Below are positions 45,513 through 53,977 of a stretch of DNA of 64,000 nt, one piece after another. Numbering within the stretch: the stretch's first letter is position 1; each line of letters begins with the position of its first letter. This DNA is from Smaragdicoccus niigatensis DSM 44881 = NBRC 103563. GTDB taxonomy: Bacteria > Actinomycetota > Actinomycetes > Mycobacteriales > Mycobacteriaceae. The translations under genes were made by a program, and so were the position numbers. The notes under the pieces were generated by a model that was given only the letters and a program-made list of their open reading frames with translations, ran no database searches and had not been told where the DNA came from. The stretch is taken from assembly GCF_000380645.1 (NCBI RefSeq), contig NZ_AQXZ01000011.1, positions 62,001-126,000 of the forward strand, in the 5' to 3' direction.

Positions 45513-47093
45513 TTAGTTGATGGTTCGTCCCATGCTCTCGGCGGCGTCGTCGGCCATACCCTGTCCGGCCTCTTCGTAGAGGTGGTGGACGACATCGGCG
45601 CCACGATCACGGAGCAGATCGATGTGGTCCGCGAACTTCACCATGGCCGCGATGCGGCCGTGGAAGGTGCGCGTCTTGAGCTGATCGAGCGCGAAGATGT
45701 TGGTGTCGTGCGCGGGCATGCACAGCATGACGAGTTCGACCGATGTCGCCATGACGAGCTTGTCCCAGAAGTCCGCGTCGACGGCGTCACCCTCGACGAC
45801 GTTGACGCCCTCGTCCCGAAGTCGCATCACGCGTTCGTGGTCGGTGTCGATGCCGAGAACGCGTAGTCCGTATCGCTCGGACAGCCGCTCGTAGGCACCG
45901 GCTCCGACGCGGCCCATTCCGACGATGATGACCTGCGCATTGCCGACCTCGATCGGGCGGTCGCTCGGGTGCAGCTTCTTGGGGTCGATGTGCGGCAGGA
46001 ACGGTTCGATCCGTCGGCTGACCGCCTCGCTGAGGCTGTTCAGCGGGGCCGCGACCGTGAAGCTGAGCGCCACGGCGAGCGATAGGACGACGAGCCAGTC
46101 GCGACTGAGCCAGTCGTTGGCGACCGCGAGGGCACCCACGATGAGACCGAATTCCGAGAAGTTCGACAGCGCGAGCGTGGCCAGGATGTTCGTACGCGGG
46201 CGGAGTCGGTACAGCGAGAAGACCACGATGTAGAGCAGGCTGCACAGCGGCATGCACAAGAGCAGAACGAGTGCTGCGGCCACCGAACTCCACGACGGCA
46301 GGCCCGCCAGCCCGATCGACAGGAAGAACCCGACCAGGAACAGTTCCTTCATGTCGAACAGCGACTTCGACATCGACGCGGCCTGTGGGTGTGGCGCGAG
46401 CAGCATGCCGATGATGAGAGCGCCAAGGTCGCCCTTGATGCCGAGGTGCTCGAACAGCGCGTATCCGAGAACGAGCGCGAGCATCACGCCGTAGAGAACC
46501 TGCATCTCACCGTGGCCGAGGCGGTCCAGAATCTGCCGAAGGACCCACGCTCCCGGCAAGAGCAGGAGAAGCAGCAAGGCCCACGGGCTGGGCAGCTTTC
46601 CCGTGGAGACCGTTAGGAAGATGACCGCGAAGATGTCCTGCATGACGAGGACACCGATGCTGACCCGGCCGTAAAGCGAGCGCGACTCACCACGGTCTTC
46701 GAGCACTTTCATGACGAAGACCGTGCTCGAGAACGACAGCGTGAAGCCCAGGAGCGCCAGGGTCTGCCACGACGCATCCCGGATGAAGATGACCCCGAAG
46801 GCCTTGGCGATCGCCAGGAATCCCATGAGGACGCCGGTCGACGCGGCAACGTGCAGAGTCGCCGCACCCCAGACCTCGCCTCGCATCAGGGTCCGGACGT
46901 GCAGTTTGAGGCCGATCGTGAACAACAGGAGCGTGACACCGAGTTCGGCGATGGTCTGGATTCCCTCGGTGAGGTGGAAGCCCATGGCGTTGAGAACGAA
47001 CCCGGAGACGAGGAAGCCGACCAACGGCGGCAACCGCACCGCCATCGCCACGAGCCCACCGATGAAGGCGACGACGATCATGATCGGTTCCAC
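45513..47093 (-). CDS. Kef-type cation/proton antiporter (CPA2) with TrkA-N domain
   Basis: Monovalent cation:proton antiporter, probably K+ efflux, 526 aa. A membrane domain with about twelve TM helices (ELGVTLLLFTIGLKL, NFSEFGLIVGALA) is followed by a cytoplasmic NAD-binding TrkA-N regulatory domain (VIIVGMGRVGAGAYERL, then GDAVDADFWDKL). Glutathione-gated Kef proteins have related domains, but mycolata use mycothiol, so the ligand is open. I chose the GTG at 47093 because TAGACT lies seven bases upstream. An earlier in-frame start at 47210 would cross the repeated upstream motifs. Confidence 0.92.
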   Translation of the reverse strand: MEPIMIVVAFIGGLVAMAVRLPPLVGFLVSGFVLNAMGFHLTEGIQTIAELGVTLLLFTIGLKLHVRTLMRGEVWGAATLHVAASTGVLMGFLAIAKAFGVIFIRDASWQTLALLGFTLSFSSTVFVMKVLEDRGESRSLYGRVSIGVLVMQDIFAVIFLTVSTGKLPSPWALLLLLLLPGAWVLRQILDRLGHGEMQVLYGVMLALVLGYALFEHLGIKGDLGALIIGMLLAPHPQAASMSKSLFDMKELFLVGFFLSIGLAGLPSWSSVAAALVLLLCMPLCSLLYIVVFSLYRLRPRTNILATLALSNFSEFGLIVGALAVANDWLSRDWLVVLSLAVALSFTVAAPLNSLSEAVSRRIEPFLPHIDPKKLHPSDRPIEVGNAQVIIVGMGRVGAGAYERLSERYGLRVLGIDTDHERVMRLRDEGVNVVEGDAVDADFWDKLVMATSVELVMLCMPAHDTNIFALDQLKTRTFHGRIAAMVKFADHIDLLRDRGADVVHHLYEEAGQGMADDAAESMGRTIN

Positions 47094-47100
47094 GACGGTC

Positions 47101-47106
47101 AGTCTA
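47101..47106 (-). promoter_or_regulatory. -10 hexamer TAGACT of the antiporter gene
   Basis: 7 nt before the GTG at 47093. Confidence 0.5.
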
Positions 47107-47121
47107 TTGAGCAATGTCCAG

Positions 47122-47261
47122 ATTGGTGCGGCCAGATACGCGTCGTAGGCACCAATTGGGGTGCGACCGTGAGCCCGCGGAATATCCGCACCCCTGCTGT
47201 CCGCTCGCACCGCTGTCAGCGTCGGGTTCAGTGTGCACCTAGCTGATTGGGGTGCGGCCGT
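47122..47261. repeat. Three copies of an ATTGG(GG)TGCGRCC motif upstream of the antiporter
   Basis: ATTGGGGTGCGACCGT at 47155-47170 and ATTGGGGTGCGGCCGT at 47246-47261 differ at one base. A shorter ATTGGTGCGGCC lies at 47122-47133. The 47155 copy is preceded by GCACC, giving the dyad GCACC-N6-GGTGC (47149-47164), and the 47246 copy by GCACC-N11-GGTGC. They stand just upstream of the antiporter promoter, so they may be regulator sites. No gene is seen between 47094 and 47301. Confidence 0.5.
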
Positions 47262-47301
47262 ACCACCGGTTCTGACGCCCGAGCACGCGCCGTACTGACG
47301 T

Positions 47302-49272
47302 TCATTTGTCGGCCGGCCGGAACACCTTCCCGGCTACGCCGGAATCGATGAGCAGTTGGGCGAAGTACTGGTCGCCATCCAACGTCCAGTGCGCGCCGTC
47401 CCAATAGATGATCTTTCCCGTGGGTGTGACCACCGGACAGATCTGGTTCTTGCACATCAACTGCAGCGGACTGACATAAGAGACGCCGTGACTGTCGGAG
47501 AAGCCGCGTAACCAATCGTCGATCTGCTGCATTCGTTCGAACGGAACCGCATAGAAGCCGGCCAGATACTGGTTGACGCCCTGCAACTTGCCGTACTCGA
47601 GGACGCGTTCGTATACCGGCCTCTCATTGTACGTCGCGCGCGGACCGATGATCACCAATCGTGCGTGCGGGTTGATCGATCGCAAGTGGTCGATCGCCGT
47701 TGTCAGCTGACGTGAGTACTCCTCGGGCGGCACCTCCGGAGCCCAGCGTTCGTGGATGACGATCACGTCCGCAGTGCGGGCGTGCATATTGCTCGCCAAG
47801 TAACCGAAATTCCGCTCGCAGTCGAGCTGATACCCCGGAAGAAGCCGGTGCAGTGCGTAGCACTGGTAGCCGCTCGTCCCGTCGATTCGGGGATCGAGTC
47901 CGGGGATGTCTTTGAGGCTGTAGTACGTGTCGACGGCGAAACTGTTTCCAATGACGTAAACGCTTGTGCCCGTGCCGCTGAACGGCTTGTCCGCCTCGTA
48001 CGCGTTCGCCCAATAGTCCTCTTGCTGACTCGCGACCGGCGCAATGATGTTGCGGAGTTCGGGCGGCAGTCGCTCCGGCCAGCCGTTCCGCAGGTAGGTC
48101 AGCGACGTGGCCGCCAGCAGTGGAATCACCAGCACGGCGGTGATCGCCAGTCCGGCCGGCCGCCACGAGAATCGCTTGCCGATGAGTCCTTGGCGGAACG
48201 GGCGTTCGACGCTGTAATACAGCGCCAGCCCGAGCACGAACGTCACGGCGGCAAGCCCCACCATGTCGAGGCCGGTCAGCGGTCCCGCATGCATGAACCG
48301 GAACAGCACGACGACGGGAAAGTGCACCAGGTACAACGAGTACGAGATCTTGCCGACGAACCGGGTCGGTCGGTTACTGAGGATCACCGCCAAATCGGAG
48401 GCGTCGGCACCCCAGATCAGCAGTGCGGCACCCACGCAGGGCAGGACCACGGCAAACCCCGGGAACGGTGTTGCTGTGGTGTAAAGGATCACGGGCCCGA
48501 CGATCAGGCTGATGCCCGCGAGGTACGCCAAGTTCGCCGTCAGTCGCGTCGCCGCCGGCACGGCCACCACGGCGAGCCCAGCACCGATTGCAAACTCGAA
48601 GATGCGCAACGGCATCAAATAGAACGCGGCGTTGGGATGGTTGATCAGCACGAACTGCGACGCGAGCAGCGACGTCACGAACAACACGGCCATCGTCGTG
48701 CCGAACCGCTTGCCGAACAGCCTCCACACCGCGAGCATCAGCAACGGCCAGATCAGATAGAACTGTTCCTCGACACCGAGCGACCAGGTGTGCAGCAACG
48801 GTTTGGTGATGGCGTCGGCATCGAAGTAGCCCGCGGAATGCCAGAAATAGAGGTTTGACACAGACAGTACTGCCGCGGCCGCCGAGACCGCCGTCCGTTT
48901 GAGGTCCGGCGGCGGCATCACGAAACACGCGACGATGAACGTGATCGCGACGGTTGCGAGCAACGCCGGGAAGATGCGCCGGAATCTCCGGACGATGAAC
49001 ACCCGCAGCGAGAAATTGCGCATGTGCATGTCGCGCACGATGATTCGAGTGATCAGAAAGCCGCTGATGACGTAGAAGAGGTCAACCGCAATGAACCCGC
49101 CGGTCAGAATGTGCGGGTCGAGGTGGTACAGGATCACCGCAACGACGGCGACTGCACGAATACCGTCGATCGCGGGGCGGTAATCGAGGGTTCGATTGCC
49201 GACGTTCGGCAGCTTCGCGGAGGCGGCATGCGTCGGGGTATAGCGCAGCGCTTCCACTTTGGCGTTGATCAC
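47302..49272 (-). CDS. Acyltransferase-3 / SGNH (OafA-like) O-acyltransferase
   Basis: Membrane O-acyltransferase, about 656 aa. The N-terminal acyltransferase-3 domain has about ten TM helices, with RPAIDGIRAVAVVAVILYHL and FIAVDLFYVISGFLITR. The C-terminal extracytoplasmic SGNH domain has IGNSFAVD (nucleophile Ser) and WDGAHWTLDG (catalytic Asp/His). Such proteins pass acyl groups across the membrane onto sugars or cell-wall polymers. I favour the GTG at 49272, which follows GGTGGGG. A GTG 48 bases earlier (49320) has no ribosome site. It faces a separate SGNH hydrolase gene. Confidence 0.92.
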   Translation of the reverse strand: MINAKVEALRYTPTHAASAKLPNVGNRTLDYRPAIDGIRAVAVVAVILYHLDPHILTGGFIAVDLFYVISGFLITRIIVRDMHMRNFSLRVFIVRRFRRIFPALLATVAITFIVACFVMPPPDLKRTAVSAAAAVLSVSNLYFWHSAGYFDADAITKPLLHTWSLGVEEQFYLIWPLLMLAVWRLFGKRFGTTMAVLFVTSLLASQFVLINHPNAAFYLMPLRIFEFAIGAGLAVVAVPAATRLTANLAYLAGISLIVGPVILYTTATPFPGFAVVLPCVGAALLIWGADASDLAVILSNRPTRFVGKISYSLYLVHFPVVVLFRFMHAGPLTGLDMVGLAAVTFVLGLALYYSVERPFRQGLIGKRFSWRPAGLAITAVLVIPLLAATSLTYLRNGWPERLPPELRNIIAPVASQQEDYWANAYEADKPFSGTGTSVYVIGNSFAVDTYYSLKDIPGLDPRIDGTSGYQCYALHRLLPGYQLDCERNFGYLASNMHARTADVIVIHERWAPEVPPEEYSRQLTTAIDHLRSINPHARLVIIGPRATYNERPVYERVLEYGKLQGVNQYLAGFYAVPFERMQQIDDWLRGFSDSHGVSYVSPLQLMCKNQICPVVTPTGKIIYWDGAHWTLDGDQYFAQLLIDSGVAGKVFRPADK

Positions 49273-49467
49273 CTCGCCCCACCCGCGTCCATTTTGACCA
49301 GAATGCCCAGATGCGAACACTAATCAAACAGGGGATATCGGCGACCCGCCGTTCGTGCTATTTGATTGCTGTTTGAACGATACTCGGTGTAGTCCCACGC
49401 GTACCCGGGTTAATAGGGCATACCAAAGTATGAAATTTTGACTTGGCACCCGTGACGGGACGACGGG

Positions 49468-49473
49468 TAACCT
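49468..49473 (+). promoter_or_regulatory. -10 hexamer TAACCT of the SGNH hydrolase gene
   Basis: 7 nt before the ATG at 49481. Confidence 0.5.
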
Positions 49474-49480
49474 CGGGCAG

Positions 49481-50860
49481 ATGCGCCGCGCGTCGATCAA
49501 CATGTTCATCTTTGCGCTGGTCGCGGGCATTGCCATCACGATTTCCCTGCTGGTCACGCCGATGCAGAGCGTGTCGGCCGCCGGGCAAACCGTGCGAGTC
49601 GGAGCAGCTGCTCCGACGTGGTCCATGTCCGGTCCCGGCGAAATCGACCTCTTCGGACAACAACTCCCCACCACGATCGACTTCTTCGGACCCGTCCGGC
49701 CGAAACTCGAGCTCACCCGCATCGAACTCTCCCCCCAGCTCGCGAATCTCGTCGAGCCCGGCAAGGGAGCGAACGCGGCTCAATCACTGCAGCAATCACT
49801 CGTGGACGGATGGACCCACTACTTCCTGTGGCAGGTGGCCATCGTCGCGGTCGTTGCGGTTGCGCTGCTCGCAGCCATCGCCGGATGGCGCCACATTTCG
49901 ATCCGCCACACGCTGGCGTTCATTGCGATCGGTCTCGTCATCACCGAGGCGATCAACGGCGGCGCGATCATGGTGACCGCGTACAGCGCCCCGTCCAAGC
50001 TGCGGGAGGTCGACTCCTTTCAGGAACTCGTCGGCATCGCGCCGACGATGGCCGCACCGGCTCACGAACAACAGTCGAAGAAGTCCTCCGACCGCATCGT
50101 GGTGGTCGGTGACTCGACCGCGGCGGGGATCGGAAATCCTCCGTTACCCAACGCAGACCAGTTCGACAAGGCATGCGAGCGCAGCATCGATTCGTTCGCG
50201 ACCGCGCTGGACCAGACCGCCGATTGGCAGGTCACGAACCTTGCCTGCAGTAGCGCGACGGTTCAGGACGGCCTGCTCGGCGCACAGGCGAGGGGCGACC
50301 TCTCGATCGAGCCCCAGCTACCGCGCGCCATCGCCGCCGGCCCGAAGGCCATCGTCATCAGTATCGGCGCGAATGACGTGAACTGGTCCGGAGTCCTGCA
50401 GATGTGCGCCGTGGTCGACGACTGCCGGAACAACGCGCTCGATGCCTACTGGCAACAGCAGTTGGCGGTATTCACCCGCGAGTACCTGATGCTCCTCGTC
50501 TGGCTCCGGTCGATTCCGGACCCGCCGGCGGTCGTGGTGAACCTCTACTACGACCCGTTCGGCGACGACAACAGCTGCCTGGAACCGCTGGGCATCACCA
50601 CGGAAAAGGTCAAAGTCCTCAAGGAGCACCGCGACGCGCTGAATACGGTCATCGCCAACGGTGCGACGTCGGCGGACATCACCGTCGCAAAGCCGGACTT
50701 CACCGGCCATGGCGTCTGCAGCGACCAGCCGTATGTTCAGGGCATCAAGGCGAAGGCGCCGATGCACCCCACCGCAGCGGGCGCCCTGGCTATCGCACTC
50801 GCCGACCAGGACGCCCTTCGCACCGCATTGGAGCCGACTCCGACTACCTCGCCTCGGTAG
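49481..50860 (+). CDS. Membrane-anchored SGNH/GDSL hydrolase
   Basis: A 459-aa envelope esterase. An N-terminal TM helix (about 8-30), an external segment, then TM helices near 112-134 and 142-162 precede a C-terminal SGNH hydrolase domain that starts near residue 200. Catalytic blocks are visible: GDSTAAG (nucleophile Ser), ISIGANDV (Asn) and the Asp/His region ending MHPTAAG. Four cysteines in the domain suggest an oxidising location. It diverges from the OafA-like acyltransferase across about 200 bp, so the pair may add and remove, or relay, acyl groups on the same envelope glycan (inference). Confidence 0.88.
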   Translation: MRRASINMFIFALVAGIAITISLLVTPMQSVSAAGQTVRVGAAAPTWSMSGPGEIDLFGQQLPTTIDFFGPVRPKLELTRIELSPQLANLVEPGKGANAAQSLQQSLVDGWTHYFLWQVAIVAVVAVALLAAIAGWRHISIRHTLAFIAIGLVITEAINGGAIMVTAYSAPSKLREVDSFQELVGIAPTMAAPAHEQQSKKSSDRIVVVGDSTAAGIGNPPLPNADQFDKACERSIDSFATALDQTADWQVTNLACSSATVQDGLLGAQARGDLSIEPQLPRAIAAGPKAIVISIGANDVNWSGVLQMCAVVDDCRNNALDAYWQQQLAVFTREYLMLLVWLRSIPDPPAVVVNLYYDPFGDDNSCLEPLGITTEKVKVLKEHRDALNTVIANGATSADITVAKPDFTGHGVCSDQPYVQGIKAKAPMHPTAAGALAIALADQDALRTALEPTPTTSPR

Positions 50861-50863
50861 GAG

Positions 50864-51589
50864 TCAGGCAGCTCGGCTGGCCGGACGCAGGTGACGGCCA
50901 GGACCCGAATGGTCAGCACTCGGACCAGCGGATTCCGGGTTTCGGCCAGAGCCGACCGCGCCATCCGGGACAGCCTTCGCAGTACGTGGCTCGGGCCTAC
51001 CCGGGTGCTGTGCCTGGCGGTGCACGAAGAACAGGAACGCCAGACCGACGACGAGCAGACTGTGCGCGAAGATGTGCATCGGCTTGATCGCGCCGTCGAC
51101 GATGTCGTACACGGTGACCCCGACGACGAGAATCGCGAACGGGGTCAGCATCGGGAGCAGGCCGACGGTCGCCTTCGTGCGCCAGGCCGCGTACATGAGA
51201 CCGCAACCGGCCGCGACATTCCAGGCTCCACCTTCACTGAAGGCGTGCAGCGCGACGCTCGGCGTGGCACTCGTCTGGAGCTGAACGACCATCTGCACCA
51301 TTCCGAACACCACCTGCGCGAACCCGACCCAAGCGAGCCCGATTCGCAGCCACGGCAGCGACGGCATCGTCCACTTCGGTGCACTCGCCGTGAGAATCGC
51401 AGCAGTCAGATCCGGCACGGGAGCCGCCGACTGCACGCGAAAAGCCCGATTCAACGACTCCGCAGCGACGAGCCAGGAGCGGCAATCGGCACAGTGCTGC
51501 ACGTGCTCGTCGACGAGGTCCGCAGCGAATAACTCCTGCTCGCCGTCCATCCGAGCGGACAGGGATTCCCGGCATTCATCGCACTTCAC
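50864..51589 (-). CDS. ZAS-type membrane anti-sigma factor
   Basis: A 241-aa protein whose N-terminus carries the zinc anti-sigma motif HxxxCxxC (H29, C33, C36) plus CxxC at C3/C6, followed by about four TM helices between residues 80 and 190 and a Pro/Gly/Arg-rich tail. It starts 62 bp from, and divergent to, the SigC-like sigma gene, so it is the likely partner holding that sigma factor inactive at the membrane. Zn2+-Cys centres of this kind can respond to thiol oxidation or metal. M. tuberculosis SigC has no adjacent anti-sigma gene that I recall, which makes this arrangement informative. Confidence 0.86.
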   Translation of the reverse strand: MKCDECRESLSARMDGEQELFAADLVDEHVQHCADCRSWLVAAESLNRAFRVQSAAPVPDLTAAILTASAPKWTMPSLPWLRIGLAWVGFAQVVFGMVQMVVQLQTSATPSVALHAFSEGGAWNVAAGCGLMYAAWRTKATVGLLPMLTPFAILVVGVTVYDIVDGAIKPMHIFAHSLLVVGLAFLFFVHRQAQHPGRPEPRTAKAVPDGAVGSGRNPESAGPSADHSGPGRHLRPASRAA

Positions 51590-51638
51590 AGTCAGGTAGT
51601 CGTTCGTTTTGAGCGATTAGTTCCCGCCATCCCGGTGT

Positions 51639-51644
51639 TATCGT
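51639..51644 (+). promoter_or_regulatory. -10 hexamer TATCGT of the ECF sigma gene
   Basis: 7 nt before the GTG at 51652, consistent with leaderless transcription. The CGTC core could also be an ECF-type -10, that is, autoregulation. Confidence 0.4.
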
Positions 51645-51651
51645 CAGCCGC

Positions 51652-52188
51652 GTGGAGCTTGCCGGCGAGGATGCGCTGACCTCCGTGGCGCGCGCCGCGG
51701 CCGGTGGCGATCGCGCAGCTCTCGCGTCGTTCATTCGACTCGCTCAAACCGACGTCTGGCGCATGCACGCCCACCTTTACGGGACCGACCTCGCCGACGA
51801 TTTGACGCAGGAGACTTTCCTTCGCGCGATCGGCGCACTGTCGAAGTTCGCTGGGCGATCGAGTGCCCGAACCTGGCTCATGAGCATCGCCCGCCGGACG
51901 GGCATCGACCACCTCCGGGCGAAATCAGCTCGGCCGCAGGTTGTCTCAGATGAGGCCGACAGCGTCTCCCCCGGCTTTTCCGAAACCGTCGCGTTGAACG
52001 CGATACTGCGGGACCTTCCGGCGGACCGTCGCGAGGCCTTCGTCCTGACGCAGCTGCTCGGCTATTCGTATGCCGAAGCCGCCACCATTGCGGACTGCCC
52101 GGTCGGCACGATCCGATCGCGGGTCGCACGTGCACGAGAGGATCTCGTCATCGCCACAACCGGCGCTCGCGAAGCCTCCGCGATGTGA
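51652..52188 (+). CDS. sigC: ECF sigma factor, SigC-like
   Basis: A 178-aa extracytoplasmic-function sigma factor. Region 2 reads DVWRMHAHLYGTDLADDLTQETFLRAIGAL and then SSARTWLMSIARR. Region 4 is LPADRREAFVLTQLLGYSYAEAATI and CPVGTIRSRVARAREDL. These are close to what I recall of mycobacterial SigC, which has been linked to copper acquisition. Here the gene faces a ZAS anti-sigma gene and is followed, after 85 bp, by a cupredoxin lipoprotein and a membrane protein, consistent with a copper-related regulon. The symbol is by resemblance. Confidence 0.85.
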   Translation: MELAGEDALTSVARAAAGGDRAALASFIRLAQTDVWRMHAHLYGTDLADDLTQETFLRAIGALSKFAGRSSARTWLMSIARRTGIDHLRAKSARPQVVSDEADSVSPGFSETVALNAILRDLPADRREAFVLTQLLGYSYAEAATIADCPVGTIRSRVARAREDLVIATTGAREASAM

Positions 52189-52273
52189 CCTGCTTCACAT
52201 TCACTCTCGGGAACTGCTCGGCCATCGAATCCGACTATTAGGGCGACATCCCTGATATTCGGAGGACCTGAAC

Positions 52274-52669
52274 GTGAAACTGTCACGCACCGCTGCTGTC
52301 ATCGCCGTCGGCGCCGTTCTCTTCGCCGGCGGCTGCAGCTTGAACAAGTCGACCACGACGCCGGCGATGACCACCGCCACGGCCGACAGCGACGCGACGA
52401 ACGTTCCCGCCGAGGTCCCGGAGTTCATCCTTCACAACGGCGCCAAGGTCAGTGGCCCGGACACCGTCAGCGTCAAGTCCGGGGACACCGTCAAGTTCAC
52501 TGTCATCAGCGACAAGGACGACCAGCTGCACATCCACGGCTACGACAAGGAAATCGAGCTGAAGTCGGGCCAGTTCCAGACGGTCGAGTTCAAGGCCACC
52601 ATCACCGGCAAGTTCGAGATCGAGATCCACAGCAACGACAGCCTGGTCTGCACCCTCGAGGTCCGCTAG
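52274..52669 (+). CDS. Cupredoxin-domain lipoprotein
   Basis: A 131-aa exported lipoprotein (lipobox AGGC, cysteine at about residue 18) with a single cupredoxin-like domain. Likely copper ligands are the His residues in HIHGYD, and the His and Cys in EIHSNDSLVCTLEV, in the order usual for type 1 or CupA-like sites, though no Met ligand is evident. The GTG start follows GGAGG at 52261-52265. Three bp after its stop the next membrane protein starts, so they are one operon. Likely role: extracytoplasmic copper binding or electron transfer. Confidence 0.85.
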   Translation: MKLSRTAAVIAVGAVLFAGGCSLNKSTTTPAMTTATADSDATNVPAEVPEFILHNGAKVSGPDTVSVKSGDTVKFTVISDKDDQLHIHGYDKEIELKSGQFQTVEFKATITGKFEIEIHSNDSLVCTLEVR

Positions 52670-52672
52670 CTC

Positions 52673-53977
52673 GTGTCCAACACGACGGTGATCCTGGCCC
52701 ACGGCCTCGGTGGCCGTACCGATCTGCCGGTCCCCCTGTGGATCGCGCTGACCGCCGGTACGGCTGCCGTCATCATCTCGTTCATTTTCGTCGCCGCGCT
52801 GTGGACCGAACCGCGACTACGCGGTGCCGCCGGCGGCCGTGCGATCCCGGCAGCGATCGAGACGATTCTCGACTCACCGACAACCCGGGCCGCACTGCGG
52901 GCCCTGGGCCTCGCGGTCTTCGCGGTCATGCTCGCCGAGTCGTGGCTCGGCCCTTCGGCATCTAACGAAAACCCCGCACCGACGTGGTTCTACGTGTGGT
53001 TCTGGGTCGGTCTCGTCTTCGTTTCGGTAATCGGTGGACCGGTCTACCGACTGGCGAACCCGCTGCGTACGGCCGGCACGATCGTGCACGAATTGATCGG
53101 GCGACCGGAACACGCGGAACTGCTCGCCAAGCTTCGGTACAAGCCGGCAGTCCTCGGGCTGCTTGTGTTTCTGTGGCTTGAACTCGTGAGCCCACATCGT
53201 GACGATGCGCGCGTCGTAGCCACGTTCATCACGGTGTATTCGCTGGTCAACATTGCGGCAGGTGCGTGGTTCGGCCCCAAGTGGTTCGACCGCGGCGACG
53301 GCTTCGAGGTCTATTTCTCACTCATCGCTCGCCTGGCGCCGCTGGGTCGTCGCAGCGATGGGCGACTGGTGGTGCGCAACCCGCTCGACGGCCTCCTGGC
53401 CGGGCCAGCCGACAAGGGTCTGACGCCGGTGGTACTGACTGTCCTCGGTTCGACGGCATTTGACGGCATCACGCGACTGGGGTTCTGGTCGAAAATGGAC
53501 AGCGCAGCCAAAGCTTCCGAGCTGCGGCCCTGGCCGTCGATCCTGCTCGGCACGACCGGGCTCATCGTGACGATCCTGCTCATCGCGGGTCTGTACGCCA
53601 GCACGATCTGGGCCATGGAACGCTTCGTCAAGCCGGAGACCGGATCGGCGTTCGATCTGTTCGTGCACACGTTGATCCCGATCATGCTCGGGTACACCAT
53701 CGCGCACTACTTCTCGTTCGCGCTGTTCCAGGGCCAAGCCGGCTACCGGCTGATCTGGGGCGATTCGACGATCGACTACACGGTCGTCGGTACCGCGACG
53801 ATCGCGTTCGTGCAGATCATCGGCATCGTCGCGGGCCACATCGTGGCGGTGTTCTCCGCGCACGATCAGTCGGTCAGCGTGCTCCGGCCCGGGTTCATCA
53901 AGTTCGGGCAGATCCCGATGATGGGCCTGATGATCAGCTACACGATGGTGGGAATCACGCTGGTCAGCGCCGGCTAG
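52673..53977 (+). CDS. Polytopic membrane protein co-transcribed with the cupredoxin
   Basis: A 434-aa integral membrane protein with about nine or ten TM helices. It belongs to a poorly characterised actinobacterial family that databases often label 'fenitrothion hydrolase', a name I would not trust. Conserved-looking His residues (HELIG, HRDDAR, HTLIPIML, AHYF, AGHIVAVFSAH) lie near helix ends and could bind metal. Tight spacing to the cupredoxin gene (3 bp) suggests joint function in copper handling or respiratory redox chemistry. GTG start. The stop overlaps the convergent gene by four bases. Confidence 0.75.
   Translation: MSNTTVILAHGLGGRTDLPVPLWIALTAGTAAVIISFIFVAALWTEPRLRGAAGGRAIPAAIETILDSPTTRAALRALGLAVFAVMLAESWLGPSASNENPAPTWFYVWFWVGLVFVSVIGGPVYRLANPLRTAGTIVHELIGRPEHAELLAKLRYKPAVLGLLVFLWLELVSPHRDDARVVATFITVYSLVNIAAGAWFGPKWFDRGDGFEVYFSLIARLAPLGRRSDGRLVVRNPLDGLLAGPADKGLTPVVLTVLGSTAFDGITRLGFWSKMDSAAKASELRPWPSILLGTTGLIVTILLIAGLYASTIWAMERFVKPETGSAFDLFVHTLIPIMLGYTIAHYFSFALFQGQAGYRLIWGDSTIDYTVVGTATIAFVQIIGIVAGHIVAVFSAHDQSVSVLRPGFIKFGQIPMMGLMISYTMVGITLVSAG

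Noticed and set aside
52205-52235. GGGAAC followed about 16 bp later by CCGAC, read as an ECF-type promoter before the cupredoxin gene
   Set aside because: The -35-like box fits, but the -10 does not match a CGTC-type ECF element, so it is too weak to annotate.
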